In this document: in pieces, positions 31,887 through 40,174 of the stretch
Layout of the letters: each line of letters begins with the position of its first letter
Position numbering within the stretch: position 1 is the stretch's first letter
Assembly (NCBI RefSeq): GCF_900107045.1
Contig: NZ_FNON01000009.1
Coordinates: 124,001 to 188,000, forward strand
DNA: 64,000 nt
Reading direction: 5' to 3'
Source: Amycolatopsis xylanica
GTDB taxonomy: Bacteria; Actinomycetota; Actinomycetes; Mycobacteriales; Pseudonocardiaceae
The notes under the pieces: model-generated
Told to the model about the DNA's origin: nothing
The model's database searches: none
Seen by the model: the letters and a program-made list of their open reading frames with translations, nothing else
Position numbers and translations under genes: made by a program

Positions 31887-31902
31887 TCGAACGTTTGTTC
31901 GA
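31887..31902. promoter_or_regulatory. Perfect LexA/SOS box between HEPN and ybaK-like genes
   Basis: TCGAAC-GTTT-GTTCGA matches the mycobacterial/actinobacterial SOS box TCGAAC-N4-GTTCGA at all 12 defined positions. It lies in the divergent region, 93 bases before the HEPN start and 80 bases before the YbaK-like start. A -10-like TAGAGGT on the minus strand next to it favours the HEPN direction, but either or both genes could be controlled. Confidence 0.75.
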
Positions 31903-31981
31903 TCAATTCCACTGTAACCCCACCTGGCGGGAGATCTCAACCCTGATGCCGGGCGCGGCCGGTTCGTGATCTCATACGGTC

Positions 31982-32503
31982 ATGAGCACGCCCGACTACC
32001 CCGCCGTGGCCAAGGTCGCCGCCGCGCTCGCCGAGGCGGGCCAGCACGCGTCGGCCGAGGGGATCCGGATACTGCCCGCCGAGGTCCGCACCGCCGCGCA
32101 GGCCGCAGAGGCGCTGGGCATCGCGCCCGCCGCGATCGCGAACAGCCTGATCTTCCGCGCCGAGTTCGGCGACCGGGTGGCGGCGCTGCTCGCGCTCACC
32201 TCGGGCGGGCACCGCGCCGACACCGAGACGCTCGCGGCGCTCATCGGCGCCACCAAGGTGGGCAAGGCGGACGCCGATTTCGTCAAGGAGCACACCGGCC
32301 AGGCGATCGGCGGGGTCGCGCCGGTCGGGCACCCCGCGCCGCTGCTGACGCTGGTCGACACGGTGTTGCGGGACCATCCGGTGGTCTGGGCCGCCGCCGG
32401 GCATCCGAAGTCGGTTTACCCGACGACCTTCGACGGACTGCTCGAGCTCACCGGGGGCCGTGCTGCGGACGTCGCGGCGCCCGTGCAGGATATTCACCCG
32501 TGA
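31982..32503 (+). CDS. YbaK/EbsC-family aminoacyl-tRNA deacylase-like protein
   Basis: A 173-residue member of the YbaK/ProRS-INS fold, whose members hydrolyse mischarged tRNAs such as Cys-tRNA(Pro) or Ala-tRNA(Pro). The fold is marked by IANSLIFR, LALTSGGHRADTE, IGATKVGKADADFV and the glycine loop IGGVAPVGHP. The lysine that follows the central strand in E. coli YbaK (FKTL) is Asn here (IANSL), so substrate choice or activity may differ. The ATG at 31982 has no clear Shine-Dalgarno sequence. The GNAT gene overlaps its stop by 4 bases (GTGA), so they form an operon. An SOS box lies 80 bases upstream. Confidence 0.85.
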   Translation: MSTPDYPAVAKVAAALAEAGQHASAEGIRILPAEVRTAAQAAEALGIAPAAIANSLIFRAEFGDRVAALLALTSGGHRADTETLAALIGATKVGKADADFVKEHTGQAIGGVAPVGHPAPLLTLVDTVLRDHPVVWAAAGHPKSVYPTTFDGLLELTGGRAADVAAPVQDIHP

Positions 32504-33087
32504 CCGCGATGTCCTCCAGCTGCACCCGGTACGTCCAGCTCTCCGCTGACGAGTTCAGGGCCAGGCTCTCCGAAGCGCTGGCACTGTACGTGAGCGCGAT
32601 GCGCTACCCGGACGGCACCGCCGAGCAGCGTGCGCCCATGTGGCTCACGCACGCGCTGCGCGAGGGCTGGCGCTGCATCGCCGCGCTCGACGCCGACGGG
32701 ACCATGCTCGGCGTCACCTACGGCTACAAGGGCAGGCCGGGCCAGTGGTGGCACGAGCAGGTCCGCCGCGGGCTGACCAGGGCAGGCGGCGACCAGGCCG
32801 CGCAGGGCTGGCTCAGCGACTACTTCGAGCTCACCGAGATCCACGTGCGCCCGGAAAGCCAGGGCAACCAGATCGGCGAGGGCCTGCTGCGGCGGCTGCT
32901 CGACGGGGTGCCCAGTTCGAACGTCCTGCTGTCCACGCCGGAGGGCCCGAACCGCGCGTGGAAGCTGTACCGGCGCCTCGGGTTCGTCGACGTGCTGCGT
33001 GACTATCACTTCGCGGGTGACCCCCGGCCGTTCGCGATACTCGGCCGGGGGATCCCGCTCGATCAACCGGTGCGCCAGGCTCAGTAG
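32500..33087 (+). CDS. GNAT family N-acetyltransferase
   Basis: A 195-residue acetyltransferase. The acetyl-CoA-binding motif is ESQGNQIGEGLLRRLLDG (R/Q-x2-G-x-G variant), preceded by the strand LTEIHVRP and followed by RAWKLYRRLGFVDVLRDYHF, the usual GNAT C-terminal block. The GTG at 32500 overlaps the YbaK-like stop (GTGA); an ATG at 32509 is also possible. Coupling to a tRNA-editing protein hints at a shared role, but the substrate is unknown. Its 3' end overlaps the convergent EamA transporter by 7 bases. Confidence 0.85.
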   Translation: MTAMSSSCTRYVQLSADEFRARLSEALALYVSAMRYPDGTAEQRAPMWLTHALREGWRCIAALDADGTMLGVTYGYKGRPGQWWHEQVRRGLTRAGGDQAAQGWLSDYFELTEIHVRPESQGNQIGEGLLRRLLDGVPSSNVLLSTPEGPNRAWKLYRRLGFVDVLRDYHFAGDPRPFAILGRGIPLDQPVRQAQ

Positions 33088-33980
33088 CCGGGCCGCCGGT
33101 AACTCAGCGCCAGCGCGCCGACCAGCAACGCCGCCCCGCACCAGCCGGCCAGGCCGAGCCGGTCACCGAGCAGCACCGCGGACAGCACGGCCGCGGTCAC
33201 CGGTTCGAGCAGCGCCGACAGAGCCGCCAGCACCGGGTGCGCGGTGGTGAGCCCGCGCAGATACGCCGCGTACGCCAGCGCGGTCGGCACCGCACCGAGG
33301 TAGACCGCGAGCGCGATCACCTTCGGCTCGGCGGGCAGGTCCATGCCGAGTGCGATCGCGGCCGGCGTGAGCAGCAGCCCGCCGATGAGACAGCCGAAAG
33401 CCGTGGTGCGCAAGGGATCGAGCCCCTCGACCGGGCGGCCGGTCACCAGCGTGAGCGTCGCGAACCCGGCACCGGCGAGCAACGCGAAGAACAGGCCGCC
33501 GAACAGCTTCGACGCGTCGACGTCGACCGGCGACCAGCGCAGCAGGACGAGCCCGGCCAGCGCGATCCCGATCGACAGCACCGTCCAGCGGCCGGGCCAC
33601 CGCCGATCGCGCACCGCCGACGCGACCGCGACGAACACGGGCACGCTGCCGATGGTCGTCATGGTCGCGATGCTGACCGAGCTGAGCGAGACGGCGATGA
33701 AGTAGCTCGCCTGGAACAACCCGAGCAGCGCACCGGCCACGACGAGCCTTATCACGACGGCTTTGGTGCGGGGTAAGGCTTTCAGGCCACCCGTGAGCCA
33801 CAGGAACGCGACGGCGAAACAGCCGCCGAGCAGCAGCCGGTACGCGGCCACGGCCAGCGGATGCAACCCGGTTTCAGCGGAAAGGACGGACCCGGCCAGG
33901 CCGCCGGTGCCCCAGAGCACCCCGGCGAGTACGAGCGCGACCGCGGACCGGTCGCGCGCGCGAAGAAGTACAGCGGACAT
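33081..33980 (-). CDS. EamA/DMT-family transporter
   Basis: A 299-residue inner-membrane protein with ten predicted helices arranged as two five-helix EamA repeats (about 14-145 and 155-293). Typical signatures are LVLAGVLWGTGGLAGSVL at the start of repeat 1 and GAVPTALAYAAYLRGLTTAHP / LEPVTAAVLSAVLLGDRLG at the end of repeat 2. Relatives export amino acids, metabolites or drugs. The ATG at 33980 has GGAGCG about 11 bases upstream. It overlaps the convergent GNAT gene by 7 bases. The region upstream carries the palindromes at 34148-34236, which belong to the preceding gene's terminator. Confidence 0.9.
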   Translation of the reverse strand: MSAVLLRARDRSAVALVLAGVLWGTGGLAGSVLSAETGLHPLAVAAYRLLLGGCFAVAFLWLTGGLKALPRTKAVVIRLVVAGALLGLFQASYFIAVSLSSVSIATMTTIGSVPVFVAVASAVRDRRWPGRWTVLSIGIALAGLVLLRWSPVDVDASKLFGGLFFALLAGAGFATLTLVTGRPVEGLDPLRTTAFGCLIGGLLLTPAAIALGMDLPAEPKVIALAVYLGAVPTALAYAAYLRGLTTAHPVLAALSALLEPVTAAVLSAVLLGDRLGLAGWCGAALLVGALALSYRRPGY

Positions 33981-34147
33981 GAGAGAACGCTCCAGCGTCG
34001 TTGGGAAAGGACACGACGACGCGAGGCGCGAAAGTCACCGAAGAGCCGTGCGGCGATTCACGCCGGACGGCTGACACGCACCTCGCTCAGGAGGCGGGAG
34101 GTGGCGTGACGAGAAAGATCCGGTGCATGGGCCCCAAGGTATCAGCA

Positions 34148-34236
34148 AAAGCCCGAAAGTGGCTTTCGTCAGATAAGACCTGACGAAAGCGACTTTCGGG
34201 CTTTCACACCTGACGAAAGTGGCTTTCGGGCTTTCC
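34148..34236. terminator. CGAAAGTGGCTTTCG-family palindromes downstream of the DUF885 gene
   Basis: Bases 34148-34172 pair with 34180-34204 with one mismatch in 25 and a 7-base loop. A further half-unit (CTGACGAAAGTGGCTTTCGG) follows at 34210-34229. The set lies just beyond the leftward DUF885 stop (34241) and is a likely terminator for metF-DUF885. The same family forms the perfect hairpin at 41884-41938. Confidence 0.75.
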
Positions 34237-34240
34237 CGGG

Positions 34241-35911
34241 TCAGCCGAGTTCGGCGAGCTGGGCGCGAAGGGTGTCGAGGCCCATGCCGCCCAGTTTCAG
34301 GGCCCGGGTGTGGAAGTCCTTGATGTCGAAGTCGGCGCCGGCGCGCTCGCGGGCCTCGTCGCGGGCCGCCAGCCAGAGGCGCTCGCCGAGCTTGTAGGCG
34401 GGTGCCTGGCCCGGCCAGCCCAGGTAGCGGTCGATCTCGTCGCGGACGTGGTGCTCATCGGTGATCGTGCGGGTCAGCATGAACTCGAGGCCGAGGTCGG
34501 GGGTCCACCGCTCGCCCTCGTGGAAGCCGGTGCCCGCCGGGATCTCGTACTCCAGGTGCATGCCGATGTCGACGATCACCCGTGCGGCGCGGAACAGCTG
34601 CTCGGCGAGCATGCCGAGCAGGTCGCCGTCGTCGTCGAGGTAGCCGAGGTCCTGCATGAGCCGCTCGGCGTAGAGCGCCCAGCCCTCGCCGTGGCCGGAG
34701 GTGAACCCCATCAGCCGCTGGTACTTGTTCAGCGAGGACGCTTCGGCGACCGCGATCGCGATCTGCAGGTGGTGACCGGGCGCGCCCTCGTGGTAGACGG
34801 TGCTGACCTCACGCCAGGTGGAGAACTCCTCCTTGTCGGCTGGCACGGACCACCACATCCGGCCCGGCCTGCTGAAGTCCTCGCTCGGCCCGGTGTAGTA
34901 CGCGCCGACGCCGCCGCCCGGCGGGGCGATCTTGCACTCGAGCTTCATGATCTCGTCGGGGATGTCGAAGTGCTTGCCGCGCAACGACTGCATCGCGTCG
35001 TCGGAGAGTTTCTGCATCCAGGCCTCGAAAGCGGCCTGGCCGTGCACCCGGTACCGGGGGTCGGCGTCGAGCGCCGCGGCGGTCTCGGCCAGCGTCGCGC
35101 CCGGCTTGATCCTGGCGGCGACGGCGATCATCTCGTTCTCCAGCCTGGAGAACTCCGCCCAGCCCCATTCGTAGGCTTCCCGCAGGTCGAACGTGGCACC
35201 GGTGAAGTAGCGCGACCAGAGCCGGTAGACCTGCTCGCCGACGGCGTCCTTGACCGGCGCGCGCGGCGCGAGCTCGGCGCGCAGGAACCCGGCGAGCTCG
35301 GCGTACGCCTCCTGCGCGGCGCGGGCGGCGGCGCGCAGCTCGTCCAGCGGCGCGCCTTCGACGTGCTCGGCGGCCGCAATGAACGCGGTGAAGAAACCTT
35401 CCTTACCGTGCAAGCCCGCCCAGGTCTCGGCCTGCTCGGCGGTCTTGCCGATCTGCCGCAGCGCGGACACCTGCCCGCGCTCGGCCGCGACCAGCAGCGA
35501 CGCGCGGAGGCCGTCGAGCGCCTCCGGCACCTTCGCGAGCCGGGTGGCGATGAGCGACCAGTCCTGCGCGGTTTCGGTGTCCATCAGGTCGAAGACCATC
35601 CGGATCTCCTGCACCGGGCACGAGATCACGTTCAGCGCGGCGAGCGGCAGCCCGGCGTCGTGGATCTCGACCTCGAGGCCGATGCGCTCGGCGAAGACGG
35701 CCTTCGCCGCCCGCTCGCTGTCGTTCGCCGGCTCGGCGGCCAGCACGTCGCGCAGCGCGCGCCTGGCGATCTCGGCGCGCAGTTCGTGGCCCGCGGGCGA
35801 ATAGTCGGTCAAGCGGTCATCGTGACCGGCGATGCCGATCGTCGTCGCCACGACCGGGTCGGCGGCCGCGTATTCGTCGGCGAACCGGTCACAGATCTCG
35901 TGCACACCCAT
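34241..35911 (-). CDS. DUF885 family putative metallopeptidase
   Basis: A 556-residue protein of the DUF885 family, which shares the zinc-peptidase fold of M32/M3-like enzymes. The metal site is visible as VYHEGAPGHHLQ (HE-x4-H), followed by GHGEGWALYAERLMQDLGYL, where a downstream Glu completes the ligands. The N-terminal two thirds are helical. No signal peptide is seen, so it is probably cytosolic. The ATG at 35911 (MGVHEICDRF) fits the family start; a GTG at 35935 would overlap the metF stop (GTGA) and is a reasonable alternative, implying coupling with metF. Substrate unknown. Palindromes 5 bases downstream of the stop likely end the transcript. Confidence 0.88.
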   Translation of the reverse strand: MGVHEICDRFADEYAAADPVVATTIGIAGHDDRLTDYSPAGHELRAEIARRALRDVLAAEPANDSERAAKAVFAERIGLEVEIHDAGLPLAALNVISCPVQEIRMVFDLMDTETAQDWSLIATRLAKVPEALDGLRASLLVAAERGQVSALRQIGKTAEQAETWAGLHGKEGFFTAFIAAAEHVEGAPLDELRAAARAAQEAYAELAGFLRAELAPRAPVKDAVGEQVYRLWSRYFTGATFDLREAYEWGWAEFSRLENEMIAVAARIKPGATLAETAAALDADPRYRVHGQAAFEAWMQKLSDDAMQSLRGKHFDIPDEIMKLECKIAPPGGGVGAYYTGPSEDFSRPGRMWWSVPADKEEFSTWREVSTVYHEGAPGHHLQIAIAVAEASSLNKYQRLMGFTSGHGEGWALYAERLMQDLGYLDDDGDLLGMLAEQLFRAARVIVDIGMHLEYEIPAGTGFHEGERWTPDLGLEFMLTRTITDEHHVRDEIDRYLGWPGQAPAYKLGERLWLAARDEARERAGADFDIKDFHTRALKLGGMGLDTLRAQLAELG

Positions 35912-35931
35912 GACGCGCACGCTACCGGTCG

Positions 35932-36825
35932 TCACGCCCTGGCAGGTACCAGCCCGAGCCGGTTGACCACCTCACGCGTCGCCTTGGACCTGTTGAACGT
36001 GTAGAAGTGCAGGTTGGGCACGCCCTCCGCGAGCAGCCGCTCGCCCAGCTCGGTCACCACGTCGATGCCCTCGGCGCGGAACGCCTTCGCGTCGCCCGCG
36101 AGCGGTTCGAGCCGGTCCAGCAGCGACCGCGGCGCGGACGCGCCGGACAGCTTGATGGTGGTGCGCAACGTCCTCGGCGTGGTCAGCGGCATGATCCCGG
36201 GGATCATCACCGCCTCGCAGCCGGTCGCGGCCACGCGGTCGCGCAGGCGCAGGAAGTCCTCCGGCTCGAAGAACAGCTGCGCGATCGCGAAATCGGCGCC
36301 CGCACGCAGTTTCCGCACCAGGAAGTGGGTGTCGGCTTCGAGGTTCGCCGAGCGCGGGTGTCCATAGGGGAACGCCGAGACGCCGACGCAGAAGTCGCCG
36401 AGCGAGCGCACCAGCTCGACCAGTTCCTCCGCGTAGGTGAGGCCCTGCGGGTGGGCGACCCAGTCGCCGTAGACGTCGCCGGGCGGGTCGCCGCGCAGCG
36501 CGAGGATGTTGCGCACGCCGACGGCGGCGTACCAGCCGATCACGTTGCGCAGCTCGGCGACCGAGTGGTCGACCGCGGTCAGGTGCGCCATCGGCACGAG
36601 CGTGGTCTCGGTGGCGGCGCGGGCGATGTTGCGGATCGTGCCGTCCCGGCTGGACCCGCCCGCGCCGTAGGTGATCGACATGTACGCCGGGTCGAACGGC
36701 TCGAGCTCGCGGATGGAACGCCAGAGGATCGCTTCGTCGGCCTCGTCGCGCGGAGGGAAGAATTCGACAGAAAAGGCGGGGGTGTCTCCCCGCAACCGCT
36801 CGATCACCGACGTCATGTCACTCAT
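35932..36825 (-). CDS. metF: Methylenetetrahydrofolate reductase
   Basis: A 297-residue flavoenzyme that reduces 5,10-methylene-THF to 5-methyl-THF for methionine synthesis. The MetF TIM-barrel motifs are clear: FSVEFFPPRDEADE (N-terminal Glu), YMSITYGAGGSSRDGT, NILALRGDPP, FAIAQLFFEPEDF, IPGIMPLTT and C-terminal VPNLHFYTFNRS. The ATG at 36825 (MSDMTSV) is chosen; the open frame runs far upstream as an antisense artefact. It sits where the M. tuberculosis region has Rv2172c. The downstream DUF885 gene overlaps or follows within 20 bases. A divergent MerB-like gene starts 65 bases away. Confidence 0.95.
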   Translation of the reverse strand: MSDMTSVIERLRGDTPAFSVEFFPPRDEADEAILWRSIRELEPFDPAYMSITYGAGGSSRDGTIRNIARAATETTLVPMAHLTAVDHSVAELRNVIGWYAAVGVRNILALRGDPPGDVYGDWVAHPQGLTYAEELVELVRSLGDFCVGVSAFPYGHPRSANLEADTHFLVRKLRAGADFAIAQLFFEPEDFLRLRDRVAATGCEAVMIPGIMPLTTPRTLRTTIKLSGASAPRSLLDRLEPLAGDAKAFRAEGIDVVTELGERLLAEGVPNLHFYTFNRSKATREVVNRLGLVPARA

Positions 36826-36890
36826 GGTATCGGTGAAAGTCCGCCCTTTGGGAAACCGTCTCGCGGGCTGGGAGAAGCGATAATGGCCAC

Positions 36891-37556
36891 ATGAGCGAGG
36901 TCGACGAGGACATCCGGCTGGCCGTCTACCGCACCTTCGCCGCCCGGGGCATTCCGCCGACGCCTGCCGAGTTGGCCCAGGTCGCGGGCGGTTCTTCGGC
37001 GCGGGCCAAGCACGCGCTGCGCAGGCTGGCCGACGCGCACCACGTGGTGCTGGACGTCTGTGACCACGTGCTGATGGCGCACCCGTTCTCGGCCGTGCCG
37101 ATGGGTTTCTCGGTGATGGGAGCGTCCACATTGTGGTGGGGCGGCTGCGCGTGGGACTCGTTCGCGTTACCGCACGTGGTCCCCGACGAGCCGGAAGTGC
37201 TGGTGGCGACCCGGTGTCCCGGGTGCGACGAGCCGCACGCCTGGGTGGTCGGCAAGGACGCGCCGCCCGCGGGCTCCCAGGTCGCGCATTTCCTCGTGCC
37301 GATGTCCAAGGCGTGGGACGACGTGGTGCACACATGCGGGAATCAGCGGATCTTCTGCGGCCGATCCTGTGTGGACGACTGGCTCGGCGCGTCCGGCAAC
37401 GCCGAGGGCTACGTGATGGACCTGGAGACGCTGTGGCGGCTGGCTTCCGGCTGGTACGAGGGCCGCTTCGAACCTGGTTACCAGCGCCGCGAACCGGCCA
37501 AGGCGGCCGAATACTTCGCGTCGGTCGGCCTGCGCGGGGAGTTCTGGGGCGTCTAG
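36891..37556 (+). CDS. Alkylmercury-lyase (MerB)-like protein
   Basis: A 221-residue protein. An N-terminal winged helix (about 1-65, PPTPAELAQVAGGSSARAKHALRRLADAHHV) is followed by the MerB core. WWGGCAWDSFALPHVV carries the Cys and Asp equivalent to the catalytic Cys96/Asp99 of MerB, and RIFCGRSCVDDWL provides the later cysteine (Cys159 position). MerB cleaves carbon-mercury bonds, but no mercuric reductase or merR-like gene is adjacent, so the natural substrate may differ. The ATG at 36891 has a -10-like GATAAT 6 bases upstream and no clear Shine-Dalgarno sequence. It is divergent from metF. Confidence 0.78.
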   Translation: MSEVDEDIRLAVYRTFAARGIPPTPAELAQVAGGSSARAKHALRRLADAHHVVLDVCDHVLMAHPFSAVPMGFSVMGASTLWWGGCAWDSFALPHVVPDEPEVLVATRCPGCDEPHAWVVGKDAPPAGSQVAHFLVPMSKAWDDVVHTCGNQRIFCGRSCVDDWLGASGNAEGYVMDLETLWRLASGWYEGRFEPGYQRREPAKAAEYFASVGLRGEFWGV

Positions 37557-37617
37557 TACGCCACAGCAAAGGGCACCCGGAGATCGGGACCGAGGCGGGT
37601 TCACGGACCATAGGGGC

Positions 37618-38709
37618 ATGAGCCTTCCCGCGTACGACGCAGAGTTCCCGGCCCAGGTGGAACGAGCGCTCGCCGAGTTCCTCGGCCGCGCGGGCGACGA
37701 GATCGTGAAGACCGAGCCCAGTGTGCAGGCCGGGATCGACGCGCTGGCCGGGTTCGTGCTCGGTGGCGGGAAGCGGCTGCGGCCGACTTTCGCCTGGTGG
37801 GCCTGGCGCGGCGCGGGCGGCGACCCCGAGGGCCCCGACGCCGAGGGCGTGCTGCAGGCCGCCGCGAGCCTCGAGCTCATCCAGGCGTGCGCGCTCATCC
37901 ACGACGACCTGATCGACTCCTCCGACTCGCGCCGAGGCTCGCCGACGGTGCACATCGCGTTCACCAAGCAGCACGCCGATCAGGGCTGGCTCGGCTCGGC
38001 GAGCACGTTCGGGCTCGCCACCGCCGTGCTGATGGGCGACCTCGCGCTGGCGTGGGCCGACGACATGTTCGCCGACGCGCCGCTGCCCGCCGCCACCCTC
38101 GCCGCCGCGCGGCCCGCGTGGCGCGCGATGCGGACCGAGGTACTCGCCGGGCAGTACCTCGACGTGCGCACGCAGGCCGTCGGCGACTCCTCGCCCGAGG
38201 CCGCGCTGCGGATCGACAAGCTCAAGACCGCCGCGTACACCGTGCAGCGGCCGCTGCACCTGGGCGCGGCGCTGGCGGGCGCCGACGAGCGGCTCATCGG
38301 GACACTGCTGGAGTTCGGCGGCGATCTCGGCGTCGCGTTCCAGCTGCGCGACGACCTGCTCGGGGTGTTCGGCGACCCGTCGGTCACCGGCAAGCCCGCC
38401 GGTGACGACCTGCGCGAGGGCAAGCGGACGCTGCTGGTCGCGCTGGGCATGCAGCAGGCGGCGGCGAAGGGTGACACCGCCGCGGGGCGCGTCATCGAAG
38501 AGGCGATCGGGGACGCGGAGCTGTCCGACACCGCCGTCGACGTCGTGCGCGACGCGCTGGTGACCGTCGGCGCGGTGGACGCCGTCGAAGCGCGGATCGA
38601 CACGCTGACCACGTCCGCGCTGGCCGCGCTCGACCGGGCGAACCTCGCCGGGCCCGCCACCACCGAGCTCATCGCGCTGGCGGCCAAGGCGACCAAGAGG
38701 ACTTACTGA
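37618..38709 (+). CDS. crtE: Geranylgeranyl-type polyprenyl diphosphate synthase
   Basis: A 363-residue class I trans-prenyltransferase that condenses isopentenyl diphosphate with allylic diphosphates, here probably to GGPP for carotenoids. The two aspartate-rich motifs are LIHDDLIDSSDSRRG and LRDDLLGVFGD; GGGKRLRP is the diphosphate-binding basic motif. The crtI gene begins 1 base after its stop and crtB overlaps crtI, so the three form a tight operon. It occupies the position of idsA2 (Rv2173) in the M. tuberculosis order. Chain length cannot be read with certainty, so the symbol rests on the crt neighbours. Confidence 0.85.
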   Translation: MSLPAYDAEFPAQVERALAEFLGRAGDEIVKTEPSVQAGIDALAGFVLGGGKRLRPTFAWWAWRGAGGDPEGPDAEGVLQAAASLELIQACALIHDDLIDSSDSRRGSPTVHIAFTKQHADQGWLGSASTFGLATAVLMGDLALAWADDMFADAPLPAATLAAARPAWRAMRTEVLAGQYLDVRTQAVGDSSPEAALRIDKLKTAAYTVQRPLHLGAALAGADERLIGTLLEFGGDLGVAFQLRDDLLGVFGDPSVTGKPAGDDLREGKRTLLVALGMQQAAAKGDTAAGRVIEEAIGDAELSDTAVDVVRDALVTVGAVDAVEARIDTLTTSALAALDRANLAGPATTELIALAAKATKRTY

Positions 38710-38710
38710 C

Positions 38711-40174
38711 GTGCGGAGTCTTCCGGGGCGCACCGACCACGTCGTCGTCATCGGCGCCGGGCTGGCCGGGCTCTCCGCGGCGCTGCACCTGCTGGGCTCC
38801 GGCCGTAAGGTCACGCTGCTCGAACGGGACGAGCGGCCCGGTGGCCGCGCGGGGCGCCGCGAGGAGAACGGCTACTCGATCGACACCGGCGCGAGCGTGC
38901 TCACCATGCCGGAGCTGCTCGAAGACGCCTTCGCCGCGGTCGGCGAGAAGTCCGTGCCGCTGACCAGGCTCGATCCCGCGTATCGCGCGCATTTCGCCGA
39001 TGGCAGCACGATCTCGGTGCACACCGACGCCGAAGCGATGGAGACCGAGATCCGCGCCAAGGCGGGCCCGCGCGAGGCCGACGGCTACCGCAGGCTGCGC
39101 GCGTGGCTGACCGAGCTGTACGCGGCGCAGAAGGACCACTTCATCGGCGGCAACTTCGACTCGCCGCTCGACCTGATGCGCCCGGAACTGGCGAAATTGG
39201 CCGCGCTGGGCGGTTTCGGCAGGCTAGGCCCGCAGGTCGGCCGGTTTCTGAGCGATGACAGGGTGAAGCGGCTGTTCTCGTTCCAGTCGCTCTACGCCGG
39301 GCTGGACCCGATGCGCGCGATCGGCGCGTACGGCGTCATCTCCTATATGGACACCGTCGGCGGCGTCTACTACCCGCTGGGCGGTATGGGCCGGATCGCA
39401 GAGGCGATGACCGAGGCCGCCGAGCGCGCGGGCGCCGAGGTGCGACTCGGCACCGAAGCCGCTTGGCTGGAACGGGTTTCCTCACGCGTGCGCGCGGTGC
39501 GCACGCGCGGCGGCGAGCGCATCGAATGCGACGCCGTGGTGCTCGCGACCGAACTGTCCACTTCGTACCGGTTGCTCGGCGCGCGGCCGAAACGCTTGCT
39601 GCCACTGCGTTATTCGCCATCGGCGGTGGTCGTGCACGGGCACACCGCGCGCACCTGGTCCACTTTGGACCATCACACCATCTTCTTCGGCGGCGCCTGG
39701 GAGCGGACGTTCGCGGAGATCATCCGCGAGGGCAAGCTGATGAGCGACCCGTCGCTGCTGGTCACCCGGCCGACCGCGACCGAGCCCACGCTCGCGCCGG
39801 ACGGCCGCCAGGTCGTCTCCGTGCTGGCCCCGTCGCCGAACCTGCACCGAGGCAAGATCGACTGGCGGAGTATCGGCCCGCGCTACCGCGACGAGCTGCT
39901 GTCCACTTTGGAAAAGCGTGGCCTGGAAGGGTTTTCGCGCGATTTCGAGGTCACGGAGGTCGTCACGCCCGCCGACTGGGCCGCGCGCGGGATGGGCGCG
40001 GGTACCCCGTTCTCGCTGGCGCACACGTTCTCGCAGACCGGCCCGTTCCGGCCTGCCAACCTGATCCGCGGTGTCGACAACGTCGTGCTCGCGGGCTGCG
40101 GCACGACACCGGGCGTCGGCATCCCGCCGGTGCTGATCTCGGGCAAGCTGGCCGCCGCGCGGGTGACGGGGTGA
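38711..40174 (+). CDS. crtI: Phytoene desaturase (CrtI family)
   Basis: A 487-residue FAD-dependent, membrane-associated carotenoid desaturase that would convert phytoene to more conjugated products such as lycopene. The N-terminal Rossmann motif VVVIGAGLAGLSAALHLLGSG is followed by LLERDERPGGRAG and GYSIDTGASVLTMP; the C-terminal block CGTTPGVGIPPVLISGKL is the family signature. The GTG start at 38711 lies 1 base after the crtE stop; its own stop overlaps the crtB GTG. No lycopene cyclase gene is in the window, so the end product is not defined. Confidence 0.9.
   Translation: MRSLPGRTDHVVVIGAGLAGLSAALHLLGSGRKVTLLERDERPGGRAGRREENGYSIDTGASVLTMPELLEDAFAAVGEKSVPLTRLDPAYRAHFADGSTISVHTDAEAMETEIRAKAGPREADGYRRLRAWLTELYAAQKDHFIGGNFDSPLDLMRPELAKLAALGGFGRLGPQVGRFLSDDRVKRLFSFQSLYAGLDPMRAIGAYGVISYMDTVGGVYYPLGGMGRIAEAMTEAAERAGAEVRLGTEAAWLERVSSRVRAVRTRGGERIECDAVVLATELSTSYRLLGARPKRLLPLRYSPSAVVVHGHTARTWSTLDHHTIFFGGAWERTFAEIIREGKLMSDPSLLVTRPTATEPTLAPDGRQVVSVLAPSPNLHRGKIDWRSIGPRYRDELLSTLEKRGLEGFSRDFEVTEVVTPADWAARGMGAGTPFSLAHTFSQTGPFRPANLIRGVDNVVLAGCGTTPGVGIPPVLISGKLAAARVTG

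Noticed and set aside
31966..32499. Upstream extension of the GNAT gene at 32500
   Set aside because: The frame overlaps the real YbaK-like gene and is Arg-rich; the GTG at 32500 overlapping the previous stop is the natural start.
36826..36890. SAM or cobalamin riboswitch for metF
   Set aside because: The leader is only 65 bases and I could not pair any conserved riboswitch core.
36826..38814. Long open frame on the minus strand upstream of metF
   Set aside because: It lies antisense to the MerB-like and crtE genes, has an Arg/Pro/Gly-rich composition, and is a GC-bias shadow. metF starts at 36825.
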